Shown here: positions 46,052 through 55,298 of the stretch, in pieces
Layout of the letters: each line of letters begins with the position of its first letter
Position numbering within the stretch: position 1 is the first letter of the stretch
NCBI RefSeq assembly: GCF_003121985.1
Contig: NZ_QEWP01000002.1
Location: forward strand, 62,001 to 126,000
DNA from: Marinilabilia rubra
Lineage (GTDB): Bacteria > Bacteroidota > Bacteroidia > Bacteroidales > Marinilabiliaceae
DNA: 64,000 nucleotides
Direction: 5' to 3'
The notes under the pieces: model-generated
The model's input: only the letters and a program-made list of their open reading frames with translations
Database searches by the model: none
Told to the model about the DNA's origin: nothing
Program-made: the position numbers and the translations under genes

Positions 46052-47407
46052 ATGGCCATGGAAAAACTAAAAAAAACACTGCTACTTCTAACAGCAATAT
46101 TTCTGGTTATCACCAACGGATGTCGTGAATCTGAATACGTTATTCCAAATGAATTTTCAGTAATAACAGACAATGGAGGCGGAACAGGTACAACAACATG
46201 GAGGGCCGACAACAAATATTTACTGGATGGAATTGTTTTCGTGAACGATGGACAAACTCTCACCATTGAGCCCGGAACTGTAATCCGTGCAAAAACAGGC
46301 CAGGATATAAATGCATCTGCACTCGTAGTGGCTCGCGGAGGTCGTATTATTGCCGAAGGAACTCCCGAAAAACCCATTATTTTCACAGTTGAAGGAGATG
46401 ACCTTGAAGGGTCAGTACCTATTGAAAACAACGGACTGTGGGGAGGAGTTATTGTACTTGGCAATGCGCCTGTTAATTCAGCTTCAGGTGAAAGTTTCAT
46501 CGAAGGCATCCCGGAACAAGAACCACGTGGGATCTATGGAGGAAATATCAATAAAGACAATTCGGGTATCATTAAATACGTTTCTATTCGCCATGGTGGC
46601 ACTTCTATTGGCGAAGGCAATGAGATTAACGGACTGACTTTGGGGGGCGTTGGAAGCGAAACAACACTGGAACATGTCGAGGTTATCTCAAACCGGGATG
46701 ATGGATTTGAATTTTTCGGAGGAACCGTAAATGGAAAGTACCTGCTTTCTGCTTTTTGTGGAGATGATGCTTTTGATTTTGATCTTGGATATCGTGGAAA
46801 ATGCCAGTTCATCGTTGGTCTCCAGGCAGGAGCTACCGGTGATTTGCTATTTGAACTAAGTGACAGGGAAAGCACTCCGCGTACAAGGCCGATCATTGCC
46901 AATGCCACATTTATTGGAAAAGGAATGGATGAGAATGGGCAGGTTGGACGTTATGACAATAGCTCGGCCGGCACTATTGCCAATTCCATATTTCTTCATC
47001 AGAAAGATGGTATAGACATTGAATACTCAGCTAGCGATCTGGACAGCTATCAACAATTTCTGAACGGCCATATTGGAATTCTGAATAATATATTTTACAA
47101 CGTAGGAAATAACTCTGCCCTGCAAATTCTTGGTGTCTATCCCGACAACATTACCGATGTTACAGAACAAGATGCCTATGTAAGTTCCCATTTTGAAATA
47201 TGGAACAATGAACTGGATAATCCGGGAATAGCATACAATTCGCAAACAATTGATGTTATGAACCTGATCCCTGTTAAGAAAAATACCGGAGAGTTTGCAG
47301 AATTGGATGACGAGTGGTTTGAAACAACAAATTTCAAAGGCGCCATGGGAAACTCAAACTGGTTAAAACCCTGGAGTATCCTTACCTCCGAAGAACTACT
47401 CCAATGA
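46052..47407 (+). CDS. Surface or periplasmic beta-helix lipoprotein
   Basis: A 451-residue lipoprotein (lipobox ITNGC, C24) with a parallel beta-helix-like body rich in GG and I/V repeats (DGQTLTIEPGTVIRA, GLWGGVIVLGNAPVN, NRDDGFEFFGGTVNG, HQKDGIDIEYSA). Similar proteins in Bacteroidota are annotated only as hypothetical, and no catalytic motif is visible. It follows the porin gene by 5 bp, so the two form an operon, and a bidirectional terminator closes it. A start at the second ATG (46058) is also possible. Confidence 0.75.
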   Translation: MAMEKLKKTLLLLTAIFLVITNGCRESEYVIPNEFSVITDNGGGTGTTTWRADNKYLLDGIVFVNDGQTLTIEPGTVIRAKTGQDINASALVVARGGRIIAEGTPEKPIIFTVEGDDLEGSVPIENNGLWGGVIVLGNAPVNSASGESFIEGIPEQEPRGIYGGNINKDNSGIIKYVSIRHGGTSIGEGNEINGLTLGGVGSETTLEHVEVISNRDDGFEFFGGTVNGKYLLSAFCGDDAFDFDLGYRGKCQFIVGLQAGATGDLLFELSDRESTPRTRPIIANATFIGKGMDENGQVGRYDNSSAGTIANSIFLHQKDGIDIEYSASDLDSYQQFLNGHIGILNNIFYNVGNNSALQILGVYPDNITDVTEQDAYVSSHFEIWNNELDNPGIAYNSQTIDVMNLIPVKKNTGEFAELDDEWFETTNFKGAMGNSNWLKPWSILTSEELLQ

Positions 47408-47426
47408 TAACATAAATTCCATAAAA

Positions 47427-47458
47427 AAACCACAGACAAAACAATCTGTGGTTTTTTT
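47427..47458. terminator. Bidirectional terminator between convergent genes
   Basis: AAACCACAGA and TCTGTGGTTT form a 10-bp stem with an 8-base loop, and A and T runs flank it on both sides. It ends both the lipoprotein gene on the plus strand and the LytTR gene on the minus strand. Confidence 0.88.
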
Positions 47459-47475
47459 ATTTTAGATCCAATTCT

Positions 47476-48189
47476 CTATTTTGAAATCAAGTTAATATCA
47501 TTCATTAACTTGTCCCGGTATGACTTTCCAATTGGAATCACCTTAGTACCACTATCAGTTTTAATGACAACAGAATTGTCTTCTATTACCTTAATTTTGC
47601 TGAAGTTTACGATAAACGACCGATGGATCCTCATAAACTTATCCGTAGGCATCTTATCGGTAATGGACTTCATGGTAAAATGAATGGTGTACTTGTCTTT
47701 GAAGGTATTCAGAACGACATAGTTCTCCAAGGCCTCTATCCACAAAATATCATCGTATTTTATGCGAACGAGTGAACCATTATTTTTGATAAAGATTTCG
47801 GTGCTTTCTTTTACCGGACTTTCTTTTTTCTCAAAGCGTTCACGTGCTCTGTTTACAGCCTTAATAAAGCGACCAAACTGAACTGGTTTAAGCAGGTAAT
47901 CGGTAACATCATATTCATATGACTCCAAAGCATATTTTTCTTGAGAGGAATATATGATGACCTGAGGAATAATATCCAATGATTCCAAAAACTCAATTCC
48001 TGACATTTCCGGCATTTCAATATCCAGGAATATCAAATCAATTTTCTCTGCATCAGCCTGATTCAAAGAATTAATCGCCTCAACCGCACTTGAAAAAGAT
48101 CCTGCAAGATGCAAGCCTTCAGTCCTTCCCACAAACTCTTCAATTATTTTTATTGACAGCTTGTCGTCATCAATAATTATGCAATTCAT
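47476..48189 (-). CDS. LytTR-family response regulator
   Basis: A 237-residue two-component regulator. The receiver domain (1-120) has D56 in FLDIEMPEMSG as phosphorylation site and acidic pair D7-D9, with a K in LLKP. The LytTR DNA-binding domain follows (about 130-237: IKNNGSLVRIKYDDILWIEALENYV, FMRIHRSFIVN). In Bacteroidota the partner is usually a membrane sensor kinase of the LytS/YehU type, but none is encoded within this window, so it is an orphan. Two TAnnTTTG matches lie just upstream (48206-48221), suggesting its own promoter. Confidence 0.93.
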   Translation of the reverse strand: MNCIIIDDDKLSIKIIEEFVGRTEGLHLAGSFSSAVEAINSLNQADAEKIDLIFLDIEMPEMSGIEFLESLDIIPQVIIYSSQEKYALESYEYDVTDYLLKPVQFGRFIKAVNRARERFEKKESPVKESTEIFIKNNGSLVRIKYDDILWIEALENYVVLNTFKDKYTIHFTMKSITDKMPTDKFMRIHRSFIVNFSKIKVIEDNSVVIKTDSGTKVIPIGKSYRDKLMNDINLISK

Positions 48190-48302
48190 AAATAGAGATT
48201 TTGGTCAAAAATACAAAATTATACTTAATTAATGGAATCTATCCGGAAGCATTTTCACTAACCTCAAAACTAAAGAAAATTTTTCTTTAATCAAGCGCAA
48301 TT

Positions 48303-48989
48303 TTATATCTGCCTGTTACCATACTTCCGGAGAAAATCTTTCTCAATCAGGTCGACCCTTTTAACCGATTGTTTTATCCAACGCAATAAAAGAGCATCTT
48401 TATATTGCTCACAAAGCTCCCATCCTTTCACCTGAATACGAGCTTGACCCGAAAAATGTTGCAAAAGAATAGCTGCTGCGACAGAAATATTTAAACTTTC
48501 TGTAAATCCGACCATTGGAATGGTAATAAAACCATCCGCCATGCTCTTCACTTCTTCTGATACGCCTGATCTTTCACCTCCAAAAATAAGGGCAATGGGG
48601 CCCTTTGATATATCTATCTCCTCAAAGGAAACAGCATCCTCTCCAGGCAATGTAGCCAGTATTCTGTAATTCTTTTCTTTTAAAGTTTTAAGTGCAGATT
48701 CGGTACTCCCTCCCCCCGGCTCATTATATTTATGCAAAGTTAACCATTTCGATGAACCTAAAGCTATATCCGGGTTTACATCATATTCATGTCTGTTCTC
48801 AACCAGATGAACATCCTGAATGCCAAAACAATCACAACTCCTCAAGACCGCACTTGCATTGTGAGAGTGAAAAATGTCCTCCAAAACAACGGTGATATAA
48901 TTTGTTCGTTGAGACAACACCCTGTTAAACAAATCTCTTTTCTGTCGGGTCAGAAATTGCGATAGATATTCGATTAAAGCTTTACTCAT
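48303..48989 (-). CDS. trmH: TrmH-like tRNA (guanosine-2'-O-)-methyltransferase
   Basis: A 228-residue SpoU/TrmH enzyme. The three motifs of the knotted family are present: NASAVLRSCDCFGIQ (motif 1, with the catalytic Arg), ALIFGGERSGVS (motif 2) and IPMVGFTESLNISVAAAI (motif 3). The short C-terminal extension resembles TrmH that methylates G18 of tRNA with SAM; I infer the exact target from this. It lies next to the HU gene, each with separate control. Confidence 0.85.
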   Translation of the reverse strand: MSKALIEYLSQFLTRQKRDLFNRVLSQRTNYITVVLEDIFHSHNASAVLRSCDCFGIQDVHLVENRHEYDVNPDIALGSSKWLTLHKYNEPGGGSTESALKTLKEKNYRILATLPGEDAVSFEEIDISKGPIALIFGGERSGVSEEVKSMADGFITIPMVGFTESLNISVAAAILLQHFSGQARIQVKGWELCEQYKDALLLRWIKQSVKRVDLIEKDFLRKYGNRQI

Positions 48990-49002
48990 TATTTTTTTGA
49001 CA

Positions 49003-49037
49003 AAATAAAAAAGGGTACTTCAAAAATAGAAATACCC
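49003..49037 (-). terminator. Terminator of the HU gene
   Basis: On the minus strand GGGTATTTC pairs with GAAGTACCC (one weak position) and is followed by TTTTTT, starting about 30 bp after the HU stop. Confidence 0.75.
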
Positions 49038-49065
49038 TCTTCTTATTCTTTTGACCAAAAAAGAA

Positions 49066-49338
49066 TTAGTTTACTGCATCGGTAAGCTCGCTACCAGCTT
49101 TAAACTTAACTACTTTTTTAGCAGGAATTTGAATTTCCTTACCGGTTTGAGGATTTCGACCTGTGCGGGCGCTTCTTTCAGAAATTGCGAAAGAACCAAA
49201 TCCTACAAGTGCGATCCGGTCTCCTTTTTTCAATGCATCACCAGTTACTGAAATAAAACCGTCAAGAGCTTTTTTAGCGTCGGCTTTAGTTAAACCTGAT
49301 TCACTAGCGATTGCTTCAATTAATTGAGCTTTGTTCAT
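49066..49338 (-). CDS. HU family DNA-binding protein
   Basis: A 90-residue histone-like protein of normal length: [29 protein letters not shown], then the [21 protein letters not shown] arm and the [16 protein letters not shown]-terminus. It forms dimers that bend DNA and organise the nucleoid. It is a single-gene unit with a strong predicted promoter and a terminator, which fits high expression. Confidence 0.97.
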   Translation of the reverse strand: MNKAQLIEAIASESGLTKADAKKALDGFISVTGDALKKGDRIALVGFGSFAISERSARTGRNPQTGKEIQIPAKKVVKFKAGSELTDAVN

Positions 49339-49390
49339 AATAAAAATTAATTTTTAGGGTTATAAACTAGGTTTCCCAATCTTCTTTTCA

Positions 49391-49421
49391 CAAATATAGA
49401 CGGTTTTTGGTGTTTACCAAA
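49391..49421 (-). promoter_or_regulatory. Promoter of the HU gene
   Basis: On the minus strand TTTG (49421-49418), 19 bp, TATATTTG (49398-49391) fit the Bacteroidota consensus very well. The leader would be about 45 nt. The rest of the gap to 49663 shows nothing recognisable. Confidence 0.75.
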
Positions 49422-49663
49422 TTCCAAACCCTAAAAAATGCTTCAAAAGGGTATTTTTTTTGAACAATGATAATTTTTCGAGGTTTAATAGCCATTTTTT
49501 GGCAAGTCAACATCCATGGTGACCCCAGAAAAAAAAATTTAAAATACGCTTACGCCTGATTTTGTTATGATAAGCAGACATTGTAAACATCCACTAATTT
49601 ACCCTAACAATTCATAAAACTCCATGCATCCCTAAACAGAACACAATTCCTCTGTTTGGAAGA

Positions 49664-51625
49664 TCAAAGTTCCTTTTGGGCAAGTTTATCCTGACGCATC
49701 CTAGTTATATACTGCTGTATATAGGCTTTCATCAACATTTTGCCTTCAGGAAGATCCATCTTGCCTACAAGGTTGCTTTTTTGAAGGGGGTCCTTTTCAA
49801 GATTATAAATACCTGTAGTTCTTTTTCCATCAAAATATAAAACATAGTCCTTAAAAAGGAACTGATAAGATTCATTGAAATAATTGGCCACAAATCTTTC
49901 CCCGGGGTTGACTGCAAATAAATCATTGCCAAAAGAAACAAACGGATAAGGATAATCAATATATGACAAAACAGTGGGTAGTATATCGGTTTGTTGTGCC
50001 AACCCATGATCCATTTTAGGAGAGATATCCCCTGGTTTGTAAAACAGGATAGGCACTGCAAAACTTTCCACTGGGGTTTTGTACTCTTTGTGAAATGGTA
50101 CCGTGCAATGATCAGCAGTTATAATAAACAAAGTATTGCTAAACCATGAATATTGGGAGGCAGTCTCAAAAAAGCGCTTAAGAGCCATATCTGTATAACC
50201 CATGCTTTTGTGAAGCGGCAATGGTCCTTCAGGAAATACACCTTCATATCTTTCCGGAACTGCAAAAGGATGATGTGATGAGAGAGAAAAAATAGTAGAA
50301 AAGAATGGGGGCTTCAACCGTTCCATATCATTGGCAAAGAACTGAAAGAAGGGTTCATCCCAAATTCCCCACATGCCGTCAAAATCATCATCGTTATTAT
50401 ACTCTGTTTTTCCTATATATTGATCATATCCGGCCATTTTTGTAAAAGCCAAAAACCCCATTGATCCATTGGGGGCTCCGTGGTAAAAAGCACTTTCATA
50501 CCCCACTTTATCCAAAAGGCCTGGCAAACCGTTAATTTCATTAGTGGCATATTCAGAAACTATGTATGGCTGAACCAGAGACGGTACTGACGCAATAATG
50601 GATGGCAATGCATCAATAGATTTTCGTCCATTGGCATAAGCATTGTCAAAAGCCCAGGATTCCTGAATCAGGCTGTCAAGAAAGGGCGTATAACCTTTAT
50701 AACGGCCATTTTCCAGATCTTTATTAAGCGCTCCTATATGTTCTCTGCCAAAACTTTCAAGGATAATCATTACAATATTTGGCCTTTGTGTCTGACTATC
50801 CGGAGACAAGCTGGATGCGGATTTTCGGGATTCAAAAACGGGTGAATAAATGCCGGCCAAACGTTTTTCACTGAAATACCTTACCGGTTTAAAAACAGAT
50901 TTATCAAAAGTTCTCAATACAGCAAAAGGAGTATTCAACACAATGGAAATCTGTTCCGGCCGCTCTACATAGCGGGCTGCATTGCTAATATTAATAGGAC
51001 GTGTACTATGCTCAAAGCCACCTCTCATACCACCAATTGTCAGGCCAATGGCCAAAACAAAAAAAACAGTTCCTACAAGACTGTATTTCCACCAGGTTTT
51101 GATGGGAAATGGAACCGCTTTGAAACGATTATATCCCCAAACCATAATGGCGACTACCCCCCCCCAAAGAAGAACAACATACCAGTAATCAACAAGGAAT
51201 TGTCCCCATAGTGAAAACATGTTTTCCTCATTCTCAAAGATCTCAAAAACACTTGCCGTAGTCCTTTTTAAGGTAAAACGATAGTAAATAATATCAGCAA
51301 CATTAGCAGCGAGGCCTATCCCATTGGTTATAAAAAACAACCACTTTAATCCTGTTTGAACACCGGCAATGAATTTAAACCGAAATGGTAAAAGAAAAAC
51401 CAGGATGTAAAGGGAGTTCAAATAAAGAAGGGCACTCAAGTCAAATCTCACTCCTCCTTTCAGCAAAGTAAGAAAAGTAGCTGTATTTATATTTTCAAAT
51501 AAGTCAGCATTAAAAAGATAAAATGCAATTCGGCTTACCGAAAAAAGTGCCATGGCAAGACCAAAACGCATCAATAAAACCAAATATTCATTCGTCTTAT
51601 AAGTTCTTTTAAAAATGCTCTTCAT
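49664..51625 (-). CDS. LTA synthase-like membrane sulfatase-fold protein
   Basis: A 653-residue inner-membrane protein: about five helices in the first 190 residues, then a periplasmic alkaline-phosphatase/sulfatase domain from about residue 285 (RPNIVMIILESFGREHIGAL, NGRKSIDALPSII with the presumed nucleophile Ser, FIITADHC). It belongs to the LTA synthase/phosphoethanolamine-transferase group. Gram-negative Bacteroidota lack lipoteichoic acid, so the real task is probably to move a phospho- or glycerophosphate group onto a glycan or lipid. It stands alone. Confidence 0.88.
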   Translation of the reverse strand: MKSIFKRTYKTNEYLVLLMRFGLAMALFSVSRIAFYLFNADLFENINTATFLTLLKGGVRFDLSALLYLNSLYILVFLLPFRFKFIAGVQTGLKWLFFITNGIGLAANVADIIYYRFTLKRTTASVFEIFENEENMFSLWGQFLVDYWYVVLLWGGVVAIMVWGYNRFKAVPFPIKTWWKYSLVGTVFFVLAIGLTIGGMRGGFEHSTRPINISNAARYVERPEQISIVLNTPFAVLRTFDKSVFKPVRYFSEKRLAGIYSPVFESRKSASSLSPDSQTQRPNIVMIILESFGREHIGALNKDLENGRYKGYTPFLDSLIQESWAFDNAYANGRKSIDALPSIIASVPSLVQPYIVSEYATNEINGLPGLLDKVGYESAFYHGAPNGSMGFLAFTKMAGYDQYIGKTEYNNDDDFDGMWGIWDEPFFQFFANDMERLKPPFFSTIFSLSSHHPFAVPERYEGVFPEGPLPLHKSMGYTDMALKRFFETASQYSWFSNTLFIITADHCTVPFHKEYKTPVESFAVPILFYKPGDISPKMDHGLAQQTDILPTVLSYIDYPYPFVSFGNDLFAVNPGERFVANYFNESYQFLFKDYVLYFDGKRTTGIYNLEKDPLQKSNLVGKMDLPEGKMLMKAYIQQYITRMRQDKLAQKEL

Positions 51626-51898
51626 TCCTACTCAAATAATTAATCCTTAATAAAAAATCAACCCGCTATCCTATCTGCATGCCTTTAAAATGTTTCGCTT
51701 CGAAAGACCAAAAATTGAACTCTCCCCCTGAAACTTTTTATTTAACCCCTGACATAATAGTCGGAAAGAGGTGTAAAATAAGGATGCAAATTTAACAGAA
51801 ATTTCACAACAATAATTTTGCCATCTCGCGTTACAGAGAAATATCAATTTCAATGCAAATTCGTTCAATAAACTGGGAAGAAAAAAAGCATTTAATAT

Positions 51899-52085
51899 CA
51901 ATAGATCGTTAGATTTTCAGATACCTGCCTGTCGGCAGTCAGGAAAGAGGTAAGATAATTCGTGAAATATTGATAGTCTGATTCTTAATAAACAAATACT
52001 TTTAAATACAAACAATTGATTTGCGGTGCATTGCAAAAAAGGTGGCTGTAGTTTAAAATAGCAATTTTTCCAGAGTCCCCGAATG
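51899..52085 (+). repeat. Dispersed intergenic repeat, copy 2
   Basis: Begins CAATAGATCGTTAGATTTT, continues with AAGATAATTCGTGAAATATT and TTTTAAATACAAACAATTG, then a GGCTGTAGTTTAAAATAGC segment. It matches copies at 40199-40358 (inverted), 55167-55288 and 60194-60660 in order but with substitutions and gaps. No coding potential. Confidence 0.55.
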
Positions 52086-52290
52086 GAGGCAAATTTGAAA
52101 TAGTTGGCCCCCTGTCAGAGACCCTGCAGCTCGGACATCTCCCCCCCCCGGACTTATCTGCCCGGGGTTATCTAAATTTACCCCTGCCTCCCGGCAGCCA
52201 AGCTTTTAAGGAACTTAATGGATTAGCATTTTATGCATCATGTAGGTATTTAAAGGAAAAACCTAATTGTTAATATCATCGCAAATACAA

Positions 52291-52461
52291 ACTAGTGTCA
52301 AGTCAAGTGTAGAATGTCGGGTAAGCCGCCGCTATTTTTCACCTTGTGCAAATCAACAAAAAAGTAAGCATAGCCGTAGCTACGTGAGTCTTTTTTTTGA
52401 GAAGCAAAAGGTAGAAAGAGCAAGGCTTGGGCCGTCAGACTATGCTTGACTTGACACTAGT
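52291..52461. repeat. MITE-like element, copy B (171 bp)
   Basis: Terminal inverted repeats of about 21 bp (ACTAGTGTCAAGTCAAG...) with two mismatches. The middle has AAGCATAGCCGTAGCTACG and then an A/T-rich GAAGCAAAAGGTAGAAAGAGC, the same order as copy A at 40508-40675. Both are nearly equal in length. Confidence 0.65.
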
Positions 52462-52731
52462 GTCAAGCTTAACGGAGTATTGAATATGGAGGGAAAGATT
52501 TTCATTTAACCCAAAATCCGAAAAAAAGACAAAAACATATTTAATGATTTCTTGCGGATTCGATTAAGTAAATCATCTCATTTGGTATCATCCTTCACTC
52601 AAATAAGTGATTTTCTATATCGGGGTTACCCAATGTCCACAAAAGGTAATCGGAGAAAAAGGTAAAACCCTTGCGAAAATTAGGTTTAACATGATCTGGT
52701 AAAGAAAAGCACCTTGCAATTCACTCAGTAA
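52462..52731. other. Gene-free AT-rich stretch
   Basis: Continues the roughly 1.3-kb gene desert between 51626 and 52895. No gene, RNA or clear repeat is seen between copy B of the MITE-like element and the next terminator. Confidence 0.5.
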
Positions 52732-52768
52732 AAAACCCCGAAAATGACACAATCATTTCCGGGGTTTT
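52732..52768 (-). terminator. Terminator downstream of the 96-residue gene
   Basis: A 16-bp stem with one mismatch (AAAACCCCGAAAATGA / TCATTTCCGGGGTTTT), 5-base loop; on the minus strand it ends in six Ts. It lies about 130 bp after the stop of the gene at 52896-53186. Confidence 0.8.
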
Positions 52769-52895
52769 AAGACAAAATAGCTTAAAGTAATAGAACATAT
52801 TCTATTTACACTCTTTCATAATTGGATCATAAGTCCGATCATAAAAAAGTCTTTTCTCGCAGTTCTCAGCAAAAAAACATTTAAATCTGCGGAGT

Positions 52896-53186
52896 CTATT
52901 TATTTTTCCTTGCCTGATCCCTGATTTGATCTATTCGTGCCAACACATCACGCAGGCTTTCTCCGGAAGACTCTTCTCCTCCACCATATTTTGACTTGAA
53001 TGAGGATTCTTTGGTTTTCTCTGATTTCTTTTCTTTATCCTGTCGTGCTCTTAATTCAAAGTTGGTATAGATTCGAGGTTCGGTAAATCCTTCTACCTGC
53101 TCATAATCAAGAAAGTCAAGGTAACGCAACAATTCCTCAAAAAATGTTGCTTTATCATCTCTGACTTTTATACGATAATGTTTCAT
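52896..53186 (-). CDS. Small protein of unknown function
   Basis: A 96-residue, highly charged protein. The N-terminal half (MKHYRIKVRDDKATFFEELL, YLDFLDYEQVEGF) looks like a beta-alpha unit seen in many small Bacteroidota proteins that resemble antitoxins. The second half is a lysine/glutamate/serine-rich, probably disordered, helical tail (KEKKSEKTKESSFKSKYGGG...). No toxin-like partner is next to it. Its promoter was not found, but the clear terminator downstream and normal codon use support a real gene. Function unknown. Confidence 0.6.
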   Translation of the reverse strand: MKHYRIKVRDDKATFFEELLRYLDFLDYEQVEGFTEPRIYTNFELRARQDKEKKSEKTKESSFKSKYGGGEESSGESLRDVLARIDQIRDQARKNK

Positions 53187-53645
53187 ATCATCAATTTTTA
53201 AATGTAATTAATCCGCAATTTGCAAAATATTTACAGCGTTTATAAAAACTCTGAAAATCCACATAATGCACTGAAAAAAAGTACTCAATAAAACATCAGC
53301 AAGTCTTGTACCAAATCAATAAATTTTAAACTTTCTCTGTTACTTTTTAGTAAATTTATAACAAAAAAAAAATGAGATCAAGACCTATCATAATATTTAT
53401 GGATATTATTTTAATAACCTGAATCATACCCCAAAAGTTCATTTACTGCAAACAAAAATCAGTTTTTGAATTGATTATAAGAAACTGAGTTTCTTGCGCT
53501 AACATCTTCATAATATTTCCTGCATGATTAGTATAGCGCTAAGTATAACATATTTATCCGAATTGGCAATAATAACAACAAATGTTCTTTTTTTACCAAC
53601 CGTTGTTACCTATTTTTGTTATAGATCTATAAAACATTAATCGTC
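53187..53645. promoter_or_regulatory. Gap with possible promoter of the M18 peptidase gene
   Basis: TATTTTTG at 53611-53618 matches the -7 consensus about 30 bp before the next start codon. The preceding T-rich stretch could act as a -33 box. Nothing else is recognisable in this AT-rich gap of 459 bp. Confidence 0.4.
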
Positions 53646-54956
53646 ATGGAAAAAGAGTTAAAACTTGCCACAGAGCTTATAGACTTCATTCACACCGGTG
53701 CAAGTCCCTTTCATGTTGTTCAGAACACTGCTAAAATTTTGAAGCAGGCGGGATTCAAAGAATTAGACCTAACCGAGAAATGGGAACTGCAAAAGGGACA
53801 AAAGTATTATACCACGCGCAATGAATCATCCATTTTTGCTTTCATTACAGGAACTGAATCACCTAAAAATAATGGCGTAAAGATGATTTGTGCCCACAGT
53901 GATTCGCCTTCTTTTAAAATAAAACCCGATCCCGAGATTTCACCGGAAGACTACTTCGTCAAATTCAACACCGAGGTATATGGCGGTCCTATTCTCATGA
54001 GCTGGCTGGATCGGCCACTTTCAATGGCAGGCAGGATCTCGCTGGATACCGGAGACCCGCTAAGGCCCGAAAGCCGTCTTGTAAACTTCAACCGCCCGAT
54101 GTTGGTCATTCCTAATCTGGCGATTCACCTCAACCGTGAAGTAAATGAAGGAGTTGCTCTCAATAAACAGACAGACATGCTTCCCCTGTCCGGAATATTA
54201 GGCGAAGGCAGCCAAAGCAAAGGTTATTTCAAGGAATTACTTGCCATGGAAGCTGGCGTGGAATCTGAAAAAATTGTTGACTTCGACATCACATTAAATG
54301 AACAAACCAGAGGATGTATTCTGGGAGCTCATCAGGAATTCATCTCCAGTCCAAAGCTGGATGACCTGGCAATGGTTCATGCCGGACTTGAAGCGCTTAT
54401 TAACTCAGAGCCCTCAGAATCAACAAAGATGCTTTGCATATTCGACAACGAAGAAGTTGGCAGTCAAACAAAACAAGGTGCCGGATCTCCGGTTTTCAAG
54501 AATCTGTTCTACCGGATTTTAAGACAATTGGGAACAGACGATGAGGGCATTCAGCAAACCATATACAAATCCTTTATGATTTCTGCTGACATGGCTCATT
54601 CAGTTCATCCCAACCAGCCCGACAAGCATGACCCGGTTTTGCATCCACTCATCAACAAAGGACCGGTTATTAAAATTCACGCCAACCAGAAGTATACAAC
54701 CGATGGTGAGAGTGGAGCTATTTTCGAACTTTTGTGCAAATCTGCCGGTGTTCCATGCCAGAAATTTGTAAACAGAAGTGATATGGCGGGTGGCTCCACA
54801 CTGGGTAATGTAAGTACTACTCAACTGGATGTGCGTTCTGTGGACATTGGTAATCCCATGCTGGCTATGCATTCGGTAAGAGAGTTGGGAGGAGTAAAAG
54901 ACCATGAATATGTAATTCGGGTATTCAATAAATTCTTTGAACTTGAGAAGCAGTAA
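53646..54956 (+). CDS. apeB: M18 family aminopeptidase
   Basis: A 436-residue cytoplasmic metallo-aminopeptidase of the aspartyl/M18 family, normal in length. Zinc-site motifs are visible: CAHSDSPSFKIKP (H84, D86), SSPKLDDLAMVHAGL, FDNEEVGSQT with the catalytic Glu pair, and SADMAHSVHPN near the C-terminus. It removes N-terminal residues, often acidic or neutral, from peptides. The gene is alone, with its own terminator. Confidence 0.92.
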   Translation: MEKELKLATELIDFIHTGASPFHVVQNTAKILKQAGFKELDLTEKWELQKGQKYYTTRNESSIFAFITGTESPKNNGVKMICAHSDSPSFKIKPDPEISPEDYFVKFNTEVYGGPILMSWLDRPLSMAGRISLDTGDPLRPESRLVNFNRPMLVIPNLAIHLNREVNEGVALNKQTDMLPLSGILGEGSQSKGYFKELLAMEAGVESEKIVDFDITLNEQTRGCILGAHQEFISSPKLDDLAMVHAGLEALINSEPSESTKMLCIFDNEEVGSQTKQGAGSPVFKNLFYRILRQLGTDDEGIQQTIYKSFMISADMAHSVHPNQPDKHDPVLHPLINKGPVIKIHANQKYTTDGESGAIFELLCKSAGVPCQKFVNRSDMAGGSTLGNVSTTQLDVRSVDIGNPMLAMHSVRELGGVKDHEYVIRVFNKFFELEKQ

Positions 54957-54993
54957 TTTCTGCCGGAATGACACAAGAAAGCTCAAAAAAATG

Positions 54994-55035
54994 AAAGCCT
55001 CCCTGATTTGCCTTTTTAGCTGCGGGGAGGCTTTT
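54994..55035 (+). terminator. Terminator of the M18 peptidase gene
   Basis: AAAGCCTCCC pairs with GGGAGGCTTT across a 21-base loop and is followed by T-rich sequence, about 40 bp after the stop. Confidence 0.75.
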
Positions 55036-55166
55036 GTCTTAGATTACCCAGGGAGCGCTGAAAAAGCACATATAATTATCTATTTAAAACTTAGATCACA
55101 TCGGCTAACACTTAGGTGCAAGGTTATTTTACATCACACACCGATTCCTTTGCGCTTGATTATATG

Positions 55167-55288
55167 CAATAGATCGTTAGATTTTTAGATGAAAGATGTA
55201 GGATAATTCGTACAATCTTAATATGCTGCATTTTAACAGACAAAAACCTTTAAATACAAGCAACTGGTTTGTAGTGTATTTCAAAGAT
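55167..55288 (+). repeat. Dispersed intergenic repeat, copy 3
   Basis: CAATAGATCGTTAGATTTTT, then GGATAATTCGTACAAT and CCTTTAAATACAAGCAACTG: the same order as copy 2 at 51899-52085. It lies between the M18 gene and the convergent transglycosylase gene. Confidence 0.55.
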
Positions 55289-55298
55289 CAAACTTTCA

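Noticed and set aside
51671-51901. 76-codon minus-strand frame before the LTA-synthase-like gene
   Set aside because: Composition rich in Cys/Phe/Leu as in chance AT-rich frames, and it overlaps a likely promoter match at 51787-51794.
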